NCBI RefSeq assembly: GCF_015354505.1
Contig: NZ_JACAFP010000006.1
Span: 216,435 to 280,434, forward strand
Source of the DNA: Microbacterium sp. UFMG61
GTDB lineage: Bacteria; Actinomycetota; Actinomycetes; Actinomycetales; Microbacteriaceae
DNA: 64,000 bases
Direction: 5' to 3'
Part shown: positions 16,939-29,616 of the stretch, one piece after another
Layout of the letters: each line of letters begins with the position of its first letter
Numbering within the stretch: position 1 is the first letter of the stretch
Notes under the pieces: generated by a model
What the model was told of the DNA's origin: nothing
Databases searched by the model: none
What the model saw: the letters and a program-made list of their open reading frames with translations, nothing else
Program-made: the position numbers and the translations under genes

Positions 16939-18879
16939 TCAGCTGCGTTCGCGAAGGGGCAGATCGATCGTTCCGGTCTCGCCGGCATGCCGAGCGACCG
17001 GGATGCGGGTTCCGAGCACCTGTGACACGACGTCCTGCGCGATCTTCGGCGCGGTGAGGCCCGCGTCCACGAGGATCTCGTCGCGGGTCGCATGATCGAT
17101 GAACTCGTCCGGAAGTCCGAGCTCATCGACCGCGGTATCGATGCCGGCCTCGCGGAGCACCTGACGGACGCGCGTGCCGATGCCTCCGACGCGGATGCCG
17201 TCCTCGAGCGTGATCACGAGACGGTGGCGTGCGGCCATGCTCACGATCGACGGCTGCACCGGGATCGCCCATCGAGGGTCGATCACCGTGGCGCCGATCC
17301 CTTGGGCGCGGAGACGCTTCGCGACATCCATCGCGAGGGCGGCGAAGGGGCCGATGGCGACGAGGAGCACATCCTCCGACTCACCCCGGGCGAGCACGTC
17401 GACCCCGTCATGGAGTCGCTCGATCGCCGGGAGCTCCGGAGCCACATCCCCCTTGGGGAACCGGATCACCGTGGGTGCGTCCTCCACGAGGACCGCTTCG
17501 TCGAGCGCCTCGCGGAGACGGACTCCGTCTCGCGGGGCGGCGATTCGGATGTGCGGGACGATCTGCAGCATCGCCAGGTCCCACATGCCGTGGTGGCTGG
17601 GGCCGTCGGGACCGGTGACACCGGCCCGATCGAGGACGAAGGTGACGCCGGCCCGGTGCAGAGCCACATCCATGAGCACCTGGTCGAAGGCTCGACCCAT
17701 GAACGTCGCATACAGCGCGACGACCGGGTGCAGGCCGCCGAAGGCGAGACCCGCCGCAGATGCGACGGCGTGCTGTTCGGCGATACCGACGTCGTAGACG
17801 CGATCGGGGAAGCGCTCGGCGAACGGGGCGAGGCCGGTCGGGCGGAGCATGGCCGCGGTCATCGCGATCACATCGCTCCGTCGCTCACCGACCGATACGA
17901 GGGCTTCGGAGAAGATGTCGGTCCAGCCCGTTCCGCCGGAGGAGAGCGTCTCACCCGTCACGGGATCGATGCGACCGACCGCGTGGAACTGATCCGCCTC
18001 GTCATCGCGGGCCGGCTGATACCCACGGCCCTTCTCTGTGATCGCATGCACGATGACCGGTGCTCCGAACGATTTCGCGAGCTCCAGGGTTTCGAGCAGC
18101 GCGGGGAGGTCATGCCCGTCGACGGGACCGAGGTACTTGATGTCGAGGTTGGAGTACAGCGCTTCGTTGTTCGTGAAGCGGGAGAGGAACCCGTGCGTGC
18201 CGCCCCGGACTCCGCGGAAGACCGCTCGACCCACCGGTCCGAAGGCGCGGAAGAGCCGATCGGACTTGTGGTGCAGGTCCTTGTAGGCGGCAGCCGTGCG
18301 AACGCGGTTGAGATAGCGGGACATGCCGCCGATCGTCGGGGCGTAGGAACGACCGTTGTCGTTGACCACGATCACCAGGTTGCGGTCGTTGTCATCGGAG
18401 ATGTTGTTGAGCGCTTCCCACGTCATGCCACCCGTGAGCGAACCGTCGCCCAGAACGGCGACCACATGTCGGTCCGCTCGGCCCGTCGCCGTCAGCGCAC
18501 GCGAGACTCCATCGGCCCAGCTGAGCGAACTCGACGCGTGCGACGACTCGACGACGTCGTGAGGGCTCTCGGCGCGCTGGGGGTATCCGGCGAGGCCGCC
18601 CCGGAGGCGCAGCGACGAGAAGTCCTGCCGTCCCGTGAGCAGCTTGTGCACGTACGACTGGTGGCCGGTGTCGAAGATGAAGGGATCGTCCGGCGACGAG
18701 AAGACGCGGTGCAGGGCGATCGTCAACTCGACGACGCCCAGATTCGGGCCCAGGTGCCCACCGGTACGGGACACGTTCTCGACGAGGAAGTCGCGGATCT
18801 CCGCCGCGAGTTCGACGAGCTGGTCCTCGGATAGGGCATCGAGATCACGGGGTCCTGAGATGCTCGGAAGAATGGGCAT
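16939..18879 (-). CDS. dxs: 1-deoxy-D-xylulose-5-phosphate synthase
   Basis: A 646-residue transketolase-family enzyme that condenses pyruvate with glyceraldehyde 3-phosphate, the entry step of the MEP isoprenoid pathway and of thiamine and pyridoxal precursors. The thiamine diphosphate motif GDGSLTGGMTWEALNNI, the N-terminal FDTGHQSYVHKLLTGR segment, and the DRAG motif in the second domain are intact. The ATG at 18879 is supported by an ideal AGGAGGTG ribosome site; the frame continues upstream without a better start. It lies downstream of acnA on the same strand, behind a terminator. Confidence 0.96.
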   Translation of the reverse strand: MPILPSISGPRDLDALSEDQLVELAAEIRDFLVENVSRTGGHLGPNLGVVELTIALHRVFSSPDDPFIFDTGHQSYVHKLLTGRQDFSSLRLRGGLAGYPQRAESPHDVVESSHASSSLSWADGVSRALTATGRADRHVVAVLGDGSLTGGMTWEALNNISDDNDRNLVIVVNDNGRSYAPTIGGMSRYLNRVRTAAAYKDLHHKSDRLFRAFGPVGRAVFRGVRGGTHGFLSRFTNNEALYSNLDIKYLGPVDGHDLPALLETLELAKSFGAPVIVHAITEKGRGYQPARDDEADQFHAVGRIDPVTGETLSSGGTGWTDIFSEALVSVGERRSDVIAMTAAMLRPTGLAPFAERFPDRVYDVGIAEQHAVASAAGLAFGGLHPVVALYATFMGRAFDQVLMDVALHRAGVTFVLDRAGVTGPDGPSHHGMWDLAMLQIVPHIRIAAPRDGVRLREALDEAVLVEDAPTVIRFPKGDVAPELPAIERLHDGVDVLARGESEDVLLVAIGPFAALAMDVAKRLRAQGIGATVIDPRWAIPVQPSIVSMAARHRLVITLEDGIRVGGIGTRVRQVLREAGIDTAVDELGLPDEFIDHATRDEILVDAGLTAPKIAQDVVSQVLGTRIPVARHAGETGTIDLPLRERS

Positions 18880-19004
18880 CTGCACCTCCTCATAGGCACC
18901 GTCGGCGGCATCCGATTCCGGTGCGGACGCCTGCTCGATCCTACCTCGGGCATCCGGGAAAGCTCGGAGAGCGACTCCCCCTTGACATGGGCGCTGACAC
19001 GCGA

Positions 19005-19036
19005 AAAGGGCCCGGTTCCGAAGAACCGAGCCCTTT
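19005..19036 (-). terminator. terminator of acnA
   Basis: A 14-bp stem with one mismatch (AAAGGGCCCGGTTC against GAACCGAGCCCTTT, loop CGAA), 12 bases beyond the acnA stop and ahead of dxs. Confidence 0.7.
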
Positions 19037-19048
19037 CCGGCTGTGCGA

Positions 19049-21886
<2,838 letters not shown>

Positions 21887-22011
21887 GAATCCGTCTCCTT
21901 CTATTCGGATGGGAGCGACAGGCGCCTCCATCTTGCTCGCCAGCGAGCCCCTGCGGCTAGCAAGGCAGACCTAACCAGTCTGCTCCGCTCAGCCTCCGGG
22001 CGAAAGCCTGC

Positions 22012-22035
22012 AATTTATCTTGATATCAAGATAAA
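22012..22035. promoter_or_regulatory. perfect 24-bp AT-rich palindrome, candidate operator of acnA
   Basis: The half-site ATTTATCTTGAT is followed immediately by its exact reverse complement. It is the most AT-rich point of the region, between the DUF3159 stop and the acnA start. The inner TCTTGATATCAAGA resembles operators bound by MarR-family dimers. A MarR-family regulator (TamR) is reported to control aconitase in Streptomyces, so a similar protein may act here; that link is inference. Confidence 0.6.
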
Positions 22036-22039
22036 TCTA

Positions 22040-22774
22040 TCATGACTCCTGCGGTGTTCCGGAATTCACGGTGCGTGGGTACAGCGCGCGCACGACCAGC
22101 CAGGTGACGGCGATCAGTGGCGCGAACAGAGGCAGGCCCATGATGAGCTTCAGAGTGCCCAGGGCGGTCACCTCACCCGCGAGATACAGCGGCAGCTGCA
22201 CGGCGAGCCGCGCGTAGAACAGTGCCGCCCAGGCGACTCCGAGCCAGAGGAACGCGCGTCGCTTGCGTCGGTCGTCGCGCCACGCCGTGCCCTCGCCCAT
22301 CAGGAACCCGACGGCGAGTCCGATGAGCGACCACCCGATGAGCGCCGACACGAGTATCGCGGTGCCGTACGCCGCGTTCGTGATGAGCCCGGGGACGAAG
22401 TTGTCCTCGCCTCTTCCCGTCCACAGCGCCAGCGCCGCGGCCGCCGCGGCCGCCACGAGGCCGCCGATGGCCGCCGACGGCGGCGACTTCTGGATGAGTC
22501 GGACCACTGTGAACACCGCCGCGAGGCCCACGGACACTCCGAGAGGCAGGAGCAGCGGCTCCGGCGCGATCGTGAAGAGGATGACGAACGCGAGGCTCGG
22601 CAGGACCGACTCGAGGATCCCCCGCCAACCGCCGATCGCAGACCACACGACCCTGTGCGTCGCTCCCGTCTCGGTCGGGTCGAGACCGGCGCGGCGGGCC
22701 GCGCCACCCAGGGCCGCACCGAGGATGTCCGAGGCGCTCTGCTCGCGCTCCGGTTCAGACGCCGGGGTGCTCAC
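22040..22774 (-). CDS. DUF3159 membrane protein
   Basis: A 244-residue actinobacterial membrane protein of the DUF3159 family with about six hydrophobic helices (for example SVLPSLAFVILFTIAPEPLL and LIGWSLIGLAVGFLMGEG). Function is unknown; the family usually lies beside DUF3710 and dut, as here. The GTG start at 22774 overlaps the DUF3710 stop by four bases, so translation is coupled. The N-terminal ~50 residues are soluble and hydrophilic. Confidence 0.85.
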   Translation of the reverse strand: MSTPASEPEREQSASDILGAALGGAARRAGLDPTETGATHRVVWSAIGGWRGILESVLPSLAFVILFTIAPEPLLLPLGVSVGLAAVFTVVRLIQKSPPSAAIGGLVAAAAAAALALWTGRGEDNFVPGLITNAAYGTAILVSALIGWSLIGLAVGFLMGEGTAWRDDRRKRRAFLWLGVAWAALFYARLAVQLPLYLAGEVTALGTLKLIMGLPLFAPLIAVTWLVVRALYPRTVNSGTPQES

Positions 22775-23358
22775 GCCGAACCGGGCGTCGCGGGCATCTT
22801 GAGGGGGATCAGATCCCGAGGCGGCATGGGCGCTCCGCCGCGGACGACCACGATCGAGCGGAAGAGGTCCTCGACCTTGGCTGCAGCCTCGAGGTCGGAC
22901 GCTGCGGCTCCGCCGATGACGCCGCGCAGGAACCACCGCGGTCCGTCGATGCCCACGAACCGTGCGAGACGCAGGCCGGATCCCTCGTTCGCCGTCGCGG
23001 GCACCTCGGCGAGGAGCTCCTTGCCCAGCGGGCCCTCGCGCTCTTCGACGCGACCACCCTGGGTGCGGACCTGATCGCGCAGCTGCACGCGGGTCTCGTC
23101 CCAGAGTCCACCGGAACGCGGCGCCGCGAACGGCTGCACCTGCAGCGAGGAGTCCGCGTAGTCGAGGCCGACGGCGACGATGCGCTTCGACTGCTCCTCG
23201 ACCTCGAGTCGCAGGTTCAGTCCCTCGCGAGGAAGGATCTTGATGCCCCCGAGGTCGATGTACGGCCGAACCGGATTCGCCTCGGAGTCGTCGAAGGGGC
23301 CCTCGGTCGCCCGGTTCTCGGGGGCCGACTTCGAGGGAGTCGCGTTGTTGTCAGTCAT
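22771..23358 (-). CDS. DUF3710 domain-containing protein
   Basis: A 195-residue soluble protein of the DUF3710 family, widespread in actinobacteria and of unknown function. Characteristic segments are RPYIDLGGIKILPREGLNLR near the N terminus and LARFVGIDGPRWFLRGVIGG in the C-terminal half. It overlaps dut by eight bases upstream and the DUF3159 gene by four bases downstream, forming a three-gene operon with dUTPase. Confidence 0.88.
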   Translation of the reverse strand: MTDNNATPSKSAPENRATEGPFDDSEANPVRPYIDLGGIKILPREGLNLRLEVEEQSKRIVAVGLDYADSSLQVQPFAAPRSGGLWDETRVQLRDQVRTQGGRVEEREGPLGKELLAEVPATANEGSGLRLARFVGIDGPRWFLRGVIGGAAASDLEAAAKVEDLFRSIVVVRGGAPMPPRDLIPLKMPATPGSA

Positions 23359-23842
23359 TGGCCTGTCCTGCTGGATTCGAGTGGGATGCTGCCTGGTAGC
23401 CGGTCGAGCCGAAACCGCCTTCGCCGCGGACGCTGTCCGGCAGTTCGTCGACAGGGATGAAGACGGCGCGCGTCACCGGCATGATGATCAGCTGCGCGAT
23501 GCGATCGCCGACGGCGACATCGTACGCGCTGCGGATGTCGGTGTTGATCAGGCTCACCTTGATCTCACCCCGATAACCCGCGTCCACCGTGCCGGGCGAG
23601 TTGACGATGGAGATCCCGTGCTTGGCGGCGAGTCCGCTGCGCGGCACGACGAACGCGGCGTATCCCTCCGGAAGGGCGATGCGCACGCCCGTCGCGACGA
23701 GGGCGCGCTCCCCCGGCTCGAGGTGCACGGCGTCGGCCGCGACGAGGTCGGCGCCGGCGTCTCCCGGATGCGCATATCCGGGCACGACGGCTGCGCCGTC
23801 GAGCACGGGCGCGATAATGGGGAGATCAACGGAATCAGTCAC
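23351..23842 (-). CDS. dut: deoxyuridine 5'-triphosphate nucleotidohydrolase (dUTPase)
   Basis: A 163-residue trimeric dUTPase that hydrolyses dUTP to dUMP and pyrophosphate. All five motifs are visible: HPGDAGADL, VPRSGLAAKHG, SPGTVDAGYRGE, the GDRIAQLII helix, and the C-terminal P-loop-like RGEGGFGSTG with the Phe that stacks on uracil. It is the first gene of the dut-DUF3710-DUF3159 operon and starts with GTG, divergent from the DUF3093 gene 12 bases away. Confidence 0.96.
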   Translation of the reverse strand: MTDSVDLPIIAPVLDGAAVVPGYAHPGDAGADLVAADAVHLEPGERALVATGVRIALPEGYAAFVVPRSGLAAKHGISIVNSPGTVDAGYRGEIKVSLINTDIRSAYDVAVGDRIAQLIIMPVTRAVFIPVDELPDSVRGEGGFGSTGYQAASHSNPAGQAND

Positions 23843-23854
23843 CCCACGAGGCTA

Positions 23855-24322
23855 ATGCAGAACATCGCTCCCGACACACGACCGCGCTACCGCGAGAGAC
23901 TCTCGCCGAGCCTCTGGCTCCTGGCGACGGTGGCTCTCGCAGGCCCGATGGTGTCACTCATCTTCATCCCGCTCGGCTCGGCGACCTTCGCGCTGATCAT
24001 CGGCGCGGCGGTCTCTGCGCTGCTCGTGATCGCGCTCGTCGCCGCGGCACCGCTGGTCTCGGTCGAGGAGGGCATCCTCCGTGCGGGACGGGCCCACATC
24101 GCCTGCCAACATCTCGGCGATCCGGTGGCACTCACCGGCGAGGAGGCCCGACGGGCGCGGGGCCCTGGGCTCCCCGCACGGGGATGGCACATGATCCGAG
24201 GCGGGATCGAGGGCATCGTCGTCGTTCCCAATCTCGACGTCGATGATCCGGTCAATGCATGGACCATCTCGACGCGCACGCCTGACCGACTCGCCGCGGC
24301 GATCCGTCACGCGCGGAACTGA
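23855..24322 (+). CDS. DUF3093 membrane protein
   Basis: A 155-residue protein of the DUF3093 family with two adjacent membrane helices at residues about 17-65 (LLATVALAGPMVSLIFIPLG, then IIGAAVSALLVIALVAAAPL) and a soluble C-terminal half containing RGWHMIRGGIEGIVVVP. Function unknown. The conserved position opposite dut is typical of the order. The ATG at 23855 follows GAGGCTA; I did not use the long open frame upstream, which is antisense to dut. A hairpin follows. Confidence 0.85.
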   Translation: MQNIAPDTRPRYRERLSPSLWLLATVALAGPMVSLIFIPLGSATFALIIGAAVSALLVIALVAAAPLVSVEEGILRAGRAHIACQHLGDPVALTGEEARRARGPGLPARGWHMIRGGIEGIVVVPNLDVDDPVNAWTISTRTPDRLAAAIRHARN

Positions 24323-24336
24323 CCCACACAGACGAA

Positions 24337-24366
24337 CGCGCCCCTGACCGGATGGTCAGAGGCGCG
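24337..24366. terminator. bidirectional hairpin between convergent DUF3093 and DUF4193 genes
   Basis: A 13-bp stem with one mismatch (CGCGCCCCTGACC against GGTCAGAGGCGCG, loop GGAT) separates the convergent genes. Confidence 0.7.
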
Positions 24367-24387
24367 CGGAGCGTCGCTCGGATGCGC

Positions 24388-24681
24388 TCAGGCGGCGCAC
24401 TCCTTGCAGATGGGGCCGGAAGCTCCCTCGTGGTCGAGCTGAGAACGGTGCTTCACGAGGAAGCAGTTCATGCAGGTGAACTCGTCCTGCTGCGCGGGCA
24501 GCACGACGACGTCGAGTTCGAGGTCGGAAAGGTCGGCGCCAGGAAGATCGAAGCTGGACGGGTTGTCTGCATCCTCGTCTCCCGAGGAGCCGGAGAGCTT
24601 GTCCGGCACACGCTCCTTGAGGGCTTCGATCGACTCGGAGTCGTCTTCACTCTTGCGGGGAGCGTCGTAGTCGGTTGCCAT
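24388..24681 (-). CDS. DUF4193 family zinc-ribbon-like protein
   Basis: A 97-residue acidic protein of the DUF4193 family. The N-terminal MATDYDAPRK opening is typical. The C-terminal third has a Cys pair in FTCMNCFLVKHRSQL and another in PICKECAA, so it probably binds one zinc, as in small actinobacterial transcription-associated proteins such as RbpA-type relatives; that role is not shown. The ATG at 24681 is chosen over far-upstream starts because the family begins here. Confidence 0.88.
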   Translation of the reverse strand: MATDYDAPRKSEDDSESIEALKERVPDKLSGSSGDEDADNPSSFDLPGADLSDLELDVVVLPAQQDEFTCMNCFLVKHRSQLDHEGASGPICKECAA

Positions 24682-24877
24682 GTGGTGAATCTCCACTTTC
24701 ATGCGAGTGGGTGGTGCGCCGTCGGGGTAATCGGCGGCCATAGTTTGCACGACCTCAGGACAATAAGCAAATGCCCGTGGGTGCGACAGAGCAAACTGGC
24801 GGCGCGCCCAGAGTATTCCCGGCTCCGAGCACGGCCCCGTGACACCATGAATGCACACCCATCAGAGGGGCATTCGC

Positions 24878-25918
24878 ATGGAAAACGTCACCATCGTCGG
24901 CACAGAAGCAGGAGTCCTGGTACTCGCAACCGAGTCGGGCGAGCGGTTCGCGCTGCCCATCGACGACGTCCTGCACCGTGAGATCAGACGGGCGACCCGC
25001 CAGGGCGAGCCCACGCCGCAGCGTCTCGCGGCGAGCCCCCGCGACATCCAGGCGCAGATCCGCGCCGGACTCACAGCCCCCGAGGTCGCCGAGCTGCTCG
25101 GGATCACCGTCGAGGACGTGGCACGTTTCGAAGGCCCGGTGCTCGCGGAACGCGAGCACATCATCGGTCAGGCCCTCGCCGTTCCGGTGCTGATCGGCAG
25201 CGAGGTCGAGCCCGACGCGCAGCCGACGTTCGGCACCGCCATCCGTGCGAAGCTCAGCGATGTCGAGGCGTCGGCGGAGCGCTGGGCGAGCTGGAAAGAC
25301 GAGAACGGTTGGATCATCAAGCTCGAGTTCGCGGCGAACGACGTCGAGCATGACGCCCGGTGGAGCTTCGACCCGCGGCGGAGTGCCCTCGCACCACTGA
25401 ACGCCGATGCCACCCAGCTCTCCCGCCAGGGCTCGCTGCCGGAGGGACTCATTCCTCGTCTGCGCGCGGTCGAGAGCGAACGCCAGACGTCGCCGTACAA
25501 GGACGAGAGCCGCTTCGACTCCGGCGCCTTCGGTCCCCGCCTCGTCCCCGCCCCGGAGGTCGTCGAAGACACCGCCCTGCCCGAGCGCTCCCCCACATCT
25601 GTCCAGGATGCGGCGACCAAGCGTGCTCCGGAGTCGCAGACCACCAGTCCGGAGACAGCGGACCTGCTCGAGGCCTTGCGCCGCAGACGAGGTCAGCGTG
25701 AGACTGCGCCGATCCTCGACGATGACGTGTTCGGGGTCGACAACGACCCGATCGCGATCTTCGATGCACTGCAGCAGACAGGGCCGGTCGACGAGACCAG
25801 CGCGACCCCGGATCCCGCACCCGAGCCCAGCGGTTCGGACAGCAGTGGCCGACGCAAGCGACGCAACGCGATGCCGTCGTGGGACGAGATCGTGTTCGGA
25901 GCGCGTACCGACGAGTAA
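24878..25918 (+). CDS. sepH: septation protein SepH
   Basis: A 346-residue SepH (DUF3071) protein. In Streptomyces and mycobacteria, SepH binds FtsZ and promotes ring assembly at the septum. The N-terminal domain (residues 1-~170) includes a helix-turn-helix-like stretch (TAPEVAELLGITVEDVARFE) and FAANDVEHDARWSFDPR. A long disordered Ser/Pro/Glu-rich C-terminal half ends with a conserved SWDEIVFG motif, the family's C-terminal box. The start at 24878 follows an AGAGGGG ribosome site. Confidence 0.93.
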   Translation: MENVTIVGTEAGVLVLATESGERFALPIDDVLHREIRRATRQGEPTPQRLAASPRDIQAQIRAGLTAPEVAELLGITVEDVARFEGPVLAEREHIIGQALAVPVLIGSEVEPDAQPTFGTAIRAKLSDVEASAERWASWKDENGWIIKLEFAANDVEHDARWSFDPRRSALAPLNADATQLSRQGSLPEGLIPRLRAVESERQTSPYKDESRFDSGAFGPRLVPAPEVVEDTALPERSPTSVQDAATKRAPESQTTSPETADLLEALRRRRGQRETAPILDDDVFGVDNDPIAIFDALQQTGPVDETSATPDPAPEPSGSDSSGRRKRRNAMPSWDEIVFGARTDE

Positions 25919-25947
25919 TCCGGCCTTCGCGACGGCGGAGTGGACGC

Positions 25948-27069
25948 TCAGCGCACGAAAGCACCGAAGCGGATCAGCGGCACCTGTCGCTCCTCCGGCG
26001 TGATTCCGCCGTGCTGTCCGATCATCCCTCGGCTTCGCTGGTCGGGCGCCGTGCCGTCGTACACGGCGCCGTTCGCGCGCGCCACCACGAGGAGATCCCC
26101 GATCCGCGACGCGGCGTCGTCCGTCACCGCGGGACCGAAGAACCCTGCGTCGATTGCCTGCCCGCGGGTGCCGACGTCTGCGAGGCCGTCGAGGTCTCGT
26201 GACCATCGCGCTGCCGCGTCGTCGATGTCCGCCTCATCGTCGAGATAGATGTGCAGCATCCTCGGCTCGCCTCCGATGGCATGGACACCCTGAAGGTGCT
26301 CGGCCTCGAGAACGATCTGCCGCTGAGCCGGAACGTCGACCATCCCATGGTCTGACGTGACGACGACGCCGATGCCGGGCGGCACCCGACGTGCGAGCGC
26401 ACCGTCGATTTCCTCGAGTGCCGCCACCCATTCGAGGGAGGCCACACCGTGCCTGTGTCCTGCCTTGTCGGCCTCGGGCAGGTAGCAGTACACGAGAGAG
26501 CCCGGATGCCGTTCGGCGAGATCGTACGCGGTCGCGATGAGTTCGGCAGGGGTGTCCGCCGCGACGAACTCGGCGCCGCGCAACGTGGCGCGCGTGAATC
26601 CGCTGTGCGCATAGGCGGCGACGCCCACCGCGAACGCCGGGCGCCCCTCGGAGCGGGCACGCTCGAAGATCGTCGGCCTCGCCTGCCACGTCGCCGGGTC
26701 GAGTCCCTCCGACTCCCATCCCGTGAGCTGATTCACGAGCACATCACGAGACCGATCGAGAACGCGGTACCCGACCAGGCCGTGCTGACCGGGCCAGGCG
26801 CCCGTCAGAAGACTCGTCAGAGCCGCGGCGGTGGTCGACGGGAACACGGAATGCGCCACATCCTTCTTCGCCATCCCCCCGGTGAGGGTTCGTGCGTGAC
26901 CGGCGTGCGCCCGGAGTCCGATCGCCCCGAGCCCGTCGATCAGCACCAGCACGACCGAGGTGGCGCGCGGCAGATGTGCCGACTCCCCGCGGAGAGCAGC
27001 GAACAGGTCGTCCGCCACCCCGACGAGGCTCCGGGCGGTGGGCGACTCGGACGGTAGCATGAGGGACAT
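25948..27069 (-). CDS. alkaline phosphatase-superfamily phosphodiesterase
   Basis: A 373-residue type I phosphodiesterase/nucleotide pyrophosphatase-like protein. Metal-site residues appear in order: LVLIDGLGA (first Asp), the Thr nucleophile in SVFPSTTAAALTSLLTG, and later SDHGMVDV and IGQHGG. It probably cleaves phosphodiesters with two zinc ions. No signal peptide is obvious. The gene stands divergent from parC, and such a neighbour is common in this group, so the position may be conserved. Substrate is unknown. Confidence 0.85.
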   Translation of the reverse strand: MSLMLPSESPTARSLVGVADDLFAALRGESAHLPRATSVVLVLIDGLGAIGLRAHAGHARTLTGGMAKKDVAHSVFPSTTAAALTSLLTGAWPGQHGLVGYRVLDRSRDVLVNQLTGWESEGLDPATWQARPTIFERARSEGRPAFAVGVAAYAHSGFTRATLRGAEFVAADTPAELIATAYDLAERHPGSLVYCYLPEADKAGHRHGVASLEWVAALEEIDGALARRVPPGIGVVVTSDHGMVDVPAQRQIVLEAEHLQGVHAIGGEPRMLHIYLDDEADIDDAAARWSRDLDGLADVGTRGQAIDAGFFGPAVTDDAASRIGDLLVVARANGAVYDGTAPDQRSRGMIGQHGGITPEERQVPLIRFGAFVR

Positions 27070-27122
27070 CCGAGCCAGTCTGACACAGGCTCCCGTACGA
27101 CCTCAGCCTCGCACCATTCAGG

Positions 27123-29573
27123 ATGGCCATGCCGAAGACCCCGCCGCCCGAGCTCGCTCCGGAGAGAATCCAGGACATCGATCTCGAGAGCGAGATGCAG
27201 GGCTCGTTCCTCGAGTACGCCTACTCGGTCATCTATTCGCGTGCGCTCCCGGATGCGCGCGACGGCCTCAAGCCCGTGCAGCGCCGCATCCTGTATCAGA
27301 TGGCCGAGATGGGGCTGCGTCCCGATCGCGGCCACGTGAAGAGCGCCCGTGTCGTCGGCGAGGTGATGGGAAAGCTGCACCCGCACGGCGACTCGGCGAT
27401 CTACGACGCGCTGGTGCGCCTCGCCCAGGACTTCGCTCTTCGCGTGCCGCTCGTCGACGGTCACGGCAACTTCGGCTCGCTCGATGACGGACCGGCCGCA
27501 GCCCGATACACCGAGGCTCGTCTCGCCGCTCCGGCGATGGCGCTCACCGAGAACCTCGACGAGGACGTCGTCGACTTCGTGCCGAACTACGACGGCCAGT
27601 TCCAGCAGCCTGCGGTGCTCCCCGCGGCCTTCCCGAATCTTCTCGTCAACGGTGCCAGCGGCATCGCGGTCGGCATGGCGACGAACATGGCCCCGCACAA
27701 CCTCATCGAGGTCGTCGCGGCGGCGACCCATCTGCTCGAGAACCCCGATGCGACGACCGAAGACCTCATGGAGTTCGTGCCCGGCCCGGACTTCCCGTCG
27801 GGAGGCATCCTCATGGGGCTCGACGGCGTCAAGGATGCATACGCGAACGGTCGCGGTGCTCTGAAGGTGCGCGGCAAGGTCTCGGTCGAATCCCTGGGGC
27901 CGCGCCGCACCGGCATCATCGTCTCCGAGCTGCCGTACATGGTCGGTCCTGAACGCCTCATCGAGAAGATCCGCGACGCGGTGCAGTCGAAGAAGCTGCA
28001 GGGCATCAGCGACGTCACCGACCTCACCGATCGCAACCACGGTCTGCGTGTCGCCATCGGCATCAAGACGGGGTTCGACGCAAACGCGGTGCTGGAGCAG
28101 CTGTACCGCCTGACCCCGCTGGAGGACTCCTTCAGCATCAACAACGTCGCTCTCGTCGGCGGACAGCCCCGCACGCTCGGGCTGAAGGAGATGCTCAGCG
28201 TCTACGTCGCGCATCGCCTCGAGGTGATCACACGGCGCAGCAGGTATCGCCTCGCACGCCGCGAAGAGCGTCTGCACCTCGTCGAGGGACTGCTGATCGC
28301 GATCCTCGACATCGACGAGGTCATCCAGGTCATCCGCTCCTCCGATGACTCCGAGCAGGCTCGTACGCGTCTGCGCTCCGTGTTCGATCTCAGCGAGCTG
28401 CAGGCCGAGTACATCCTCGAACTGCGCCTGCGTCGACTCACCAAGTTCTCGCGCATCGAACTCGAAGCCGAGCGGGACTCGCTGCTCGCCGAGATCGCCG
28501 GGCTCCGCGAGCTGCTCGCGAGCGACGTGCTGCTGCGTGCCGCCGTCGCCACAGAGCTGGATGCCGCGGCCGACGCATACGGGACGCCCCGACGAACGCT
28601 CCTGATGAATGCGGCGCCCCCGAAGCCGCGCGCATCGAAGGGCGCGACCGCAGACCTGCAGATCGCCGACGCGCCGACCGTCCTCGTGCTCTCCACGACG
28701 GGTCGTGCAGTGCGCGTCGACCTCGCCGAGGGGCAGGAGCTGACCGTGCCCGCCCGTCGGAGCAAGCACGACGCCATCCTGACGACGGTCGAGACGACGG
28801 TGCGGGCCGACATCGGGGCGCTGACGACCGAGGGACGCGTGCTGCGGTTCTCCCCCGTCGATCTGCCGTCCGTGCCGTCGTCGTCCGTCCAGCTCGCCGC
28901 CGGCACTCCGCTGCGCGACTACCTCGGGATCACGACCCGCGGTGAACGGATCCTCGAGTTCATACGGTTCGACAGCGATGTGCCGGTGGCGCTCGGAACC
29001 ACCCAGGGCATCGTGAAGCGCATCGTCCCGTCGATGCTGCCCGTACGACCCGATCTCGAGGTCATCGGCATGAAACCCGGAGATTCGGTCGTCGGAGCCA
29101 TGGAGGCTCGTGACGATGCCGACCTGGTCTTCGTGACGACCGATGCCCAGCTCCTGCGATTCTCCGCCTCGGTCGTGCGCCCGCAGGGCGCTCTGGCGGG
29201 CGGCATGGCAGGGATCAAGCTCGGCTCGGGATCGACGGTTCTGTTCTTCGGGGCGGTGCCGCCGGAGACCGATGCAGTGGTCGCGACCGTCTCGGGTTCC
29301 GACAGCAGCCTGCCAGGAACCGAACCGGGCCGCGCCAAGGTGTCGTCGTTCACGGACTACCCGTCGAAGGGCCGCGCCACCGGTGGCGTGCGCGCCCACG
29401 CGTTCCTGAAGGGCGAGGACCGGCTCATGATCGCCTGGGTCGGCCCCGGCCCCGCACAGGCCGTGGACCCGACCGGAGCCGTGCGCAAGCTTCCCGAGCC
29501 CGGCGCTCGTCGCGATGCGTCCGGTCAGCCGATCGACGGCGTGATCGGGAGCATCGGCCGCACCCTGGTCTGA
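27123..29573 (+). CDS. parC: DNA topoisomerase IV subunit A
   Basis: An 816-residue type IIA topoisomerase breakage-reunion subunit that decatenates chromosomes with the ParE ATPase encoded 5 kb downstream on the opposite strand. The catalytic Tyr is residue 129 ([10 protein letters not shown]), and the quinolone-determining region [15 protein letters not shown] is present. A C-terminal beta-pinwheel begins about residue 515; it lacks an obvious GyrA box, favouring ParC over GyrA. An alternative ATG two codons downstream (27129) has a somewhat better ribosome-site spacing. Confidence 0.92.
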   Translation: MAMPKTPPPELAPERIQDIDLESEMQGSFLEYAYSVIYSRALPDARDGLKPVQRRILYQMAEMGLRPDRGHVKSARVVGEVMGKLHPHGDSAIYDALVRLAQDFALRVPLVDGHGNFGSLDDGPAAARYTEARLAAPAMALTENLDEDVVDFVPNYDGQFQQPAVLPAAFPNLLVNGASGIAVGMATNMAPHNLIEVVAAATHLLENPDATTEDLMEFVPGPDFPSGGILMGLDGVKDAYANGRGALKVRGKVSVESLGPRRTGIIVSELPYMVGPERLIEKIRDAVQSKKLQGISDVTDLTDRNHGLRVAIGIKTGFDANAVLEQLYRLTPLEDSFSINNVALVGGQPRTLGLKEMLSVYVAHRLEVITRRSRYRLARREERLHLVEGLLIAILDIDEVIQVIRSSDDSEQARTRLRSVFDLSELQAEYILELRLRRLTKFSRIELEAERDSLLAEIAGLRELLASDVLLRAAVATELDAAADAYGTPRRTLLMNAAPPKPRASKGATADLQIADAPTVLVLSTTGRAVRVDLAEGQELTVPARRSKHDAILTTVETTVRADIGALTTEGRVLRFSPVDLPSVPSSSVQLAAGTPLRDYLGITTRGERILEFIRFDSDVPVALGTTQGIVKRIVPSMLPVRPDLEVIGMKPGDSVVGAMEARDDADLVFVTTDAQLLRFSASVVRPQGALAGGMAGIKLGSGSTVLFFGAVPPETDAVVATVSGSDSSLPGTEPGRAKVSSFTDYPSKGRATGGVRAHAFLKGEDRLMIAWVGPGPAQAVDPTGAVRKLPEPGARRDASGQPIDGVIGSIGRTLV

Positions 29574-29616
29574 GAACGTGCGCCGTCGGCCCGACCGTCA
29601 TCGACGCTGAGCGACG

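Noticed and set aside
17092..18834. 580-codon frame opposite dxs
   Set aside because: Antisense shadow; dxs has every catalytic motif on the other strand.
21956..21974. DtxR/IdeR iron-box-like sequence before acnA (TTAGGTCTGCCT on the minus strand)
   Set aside because: Only one half-site fits the 19-bp consensus (about 11 of 19 positions); not enough to call.
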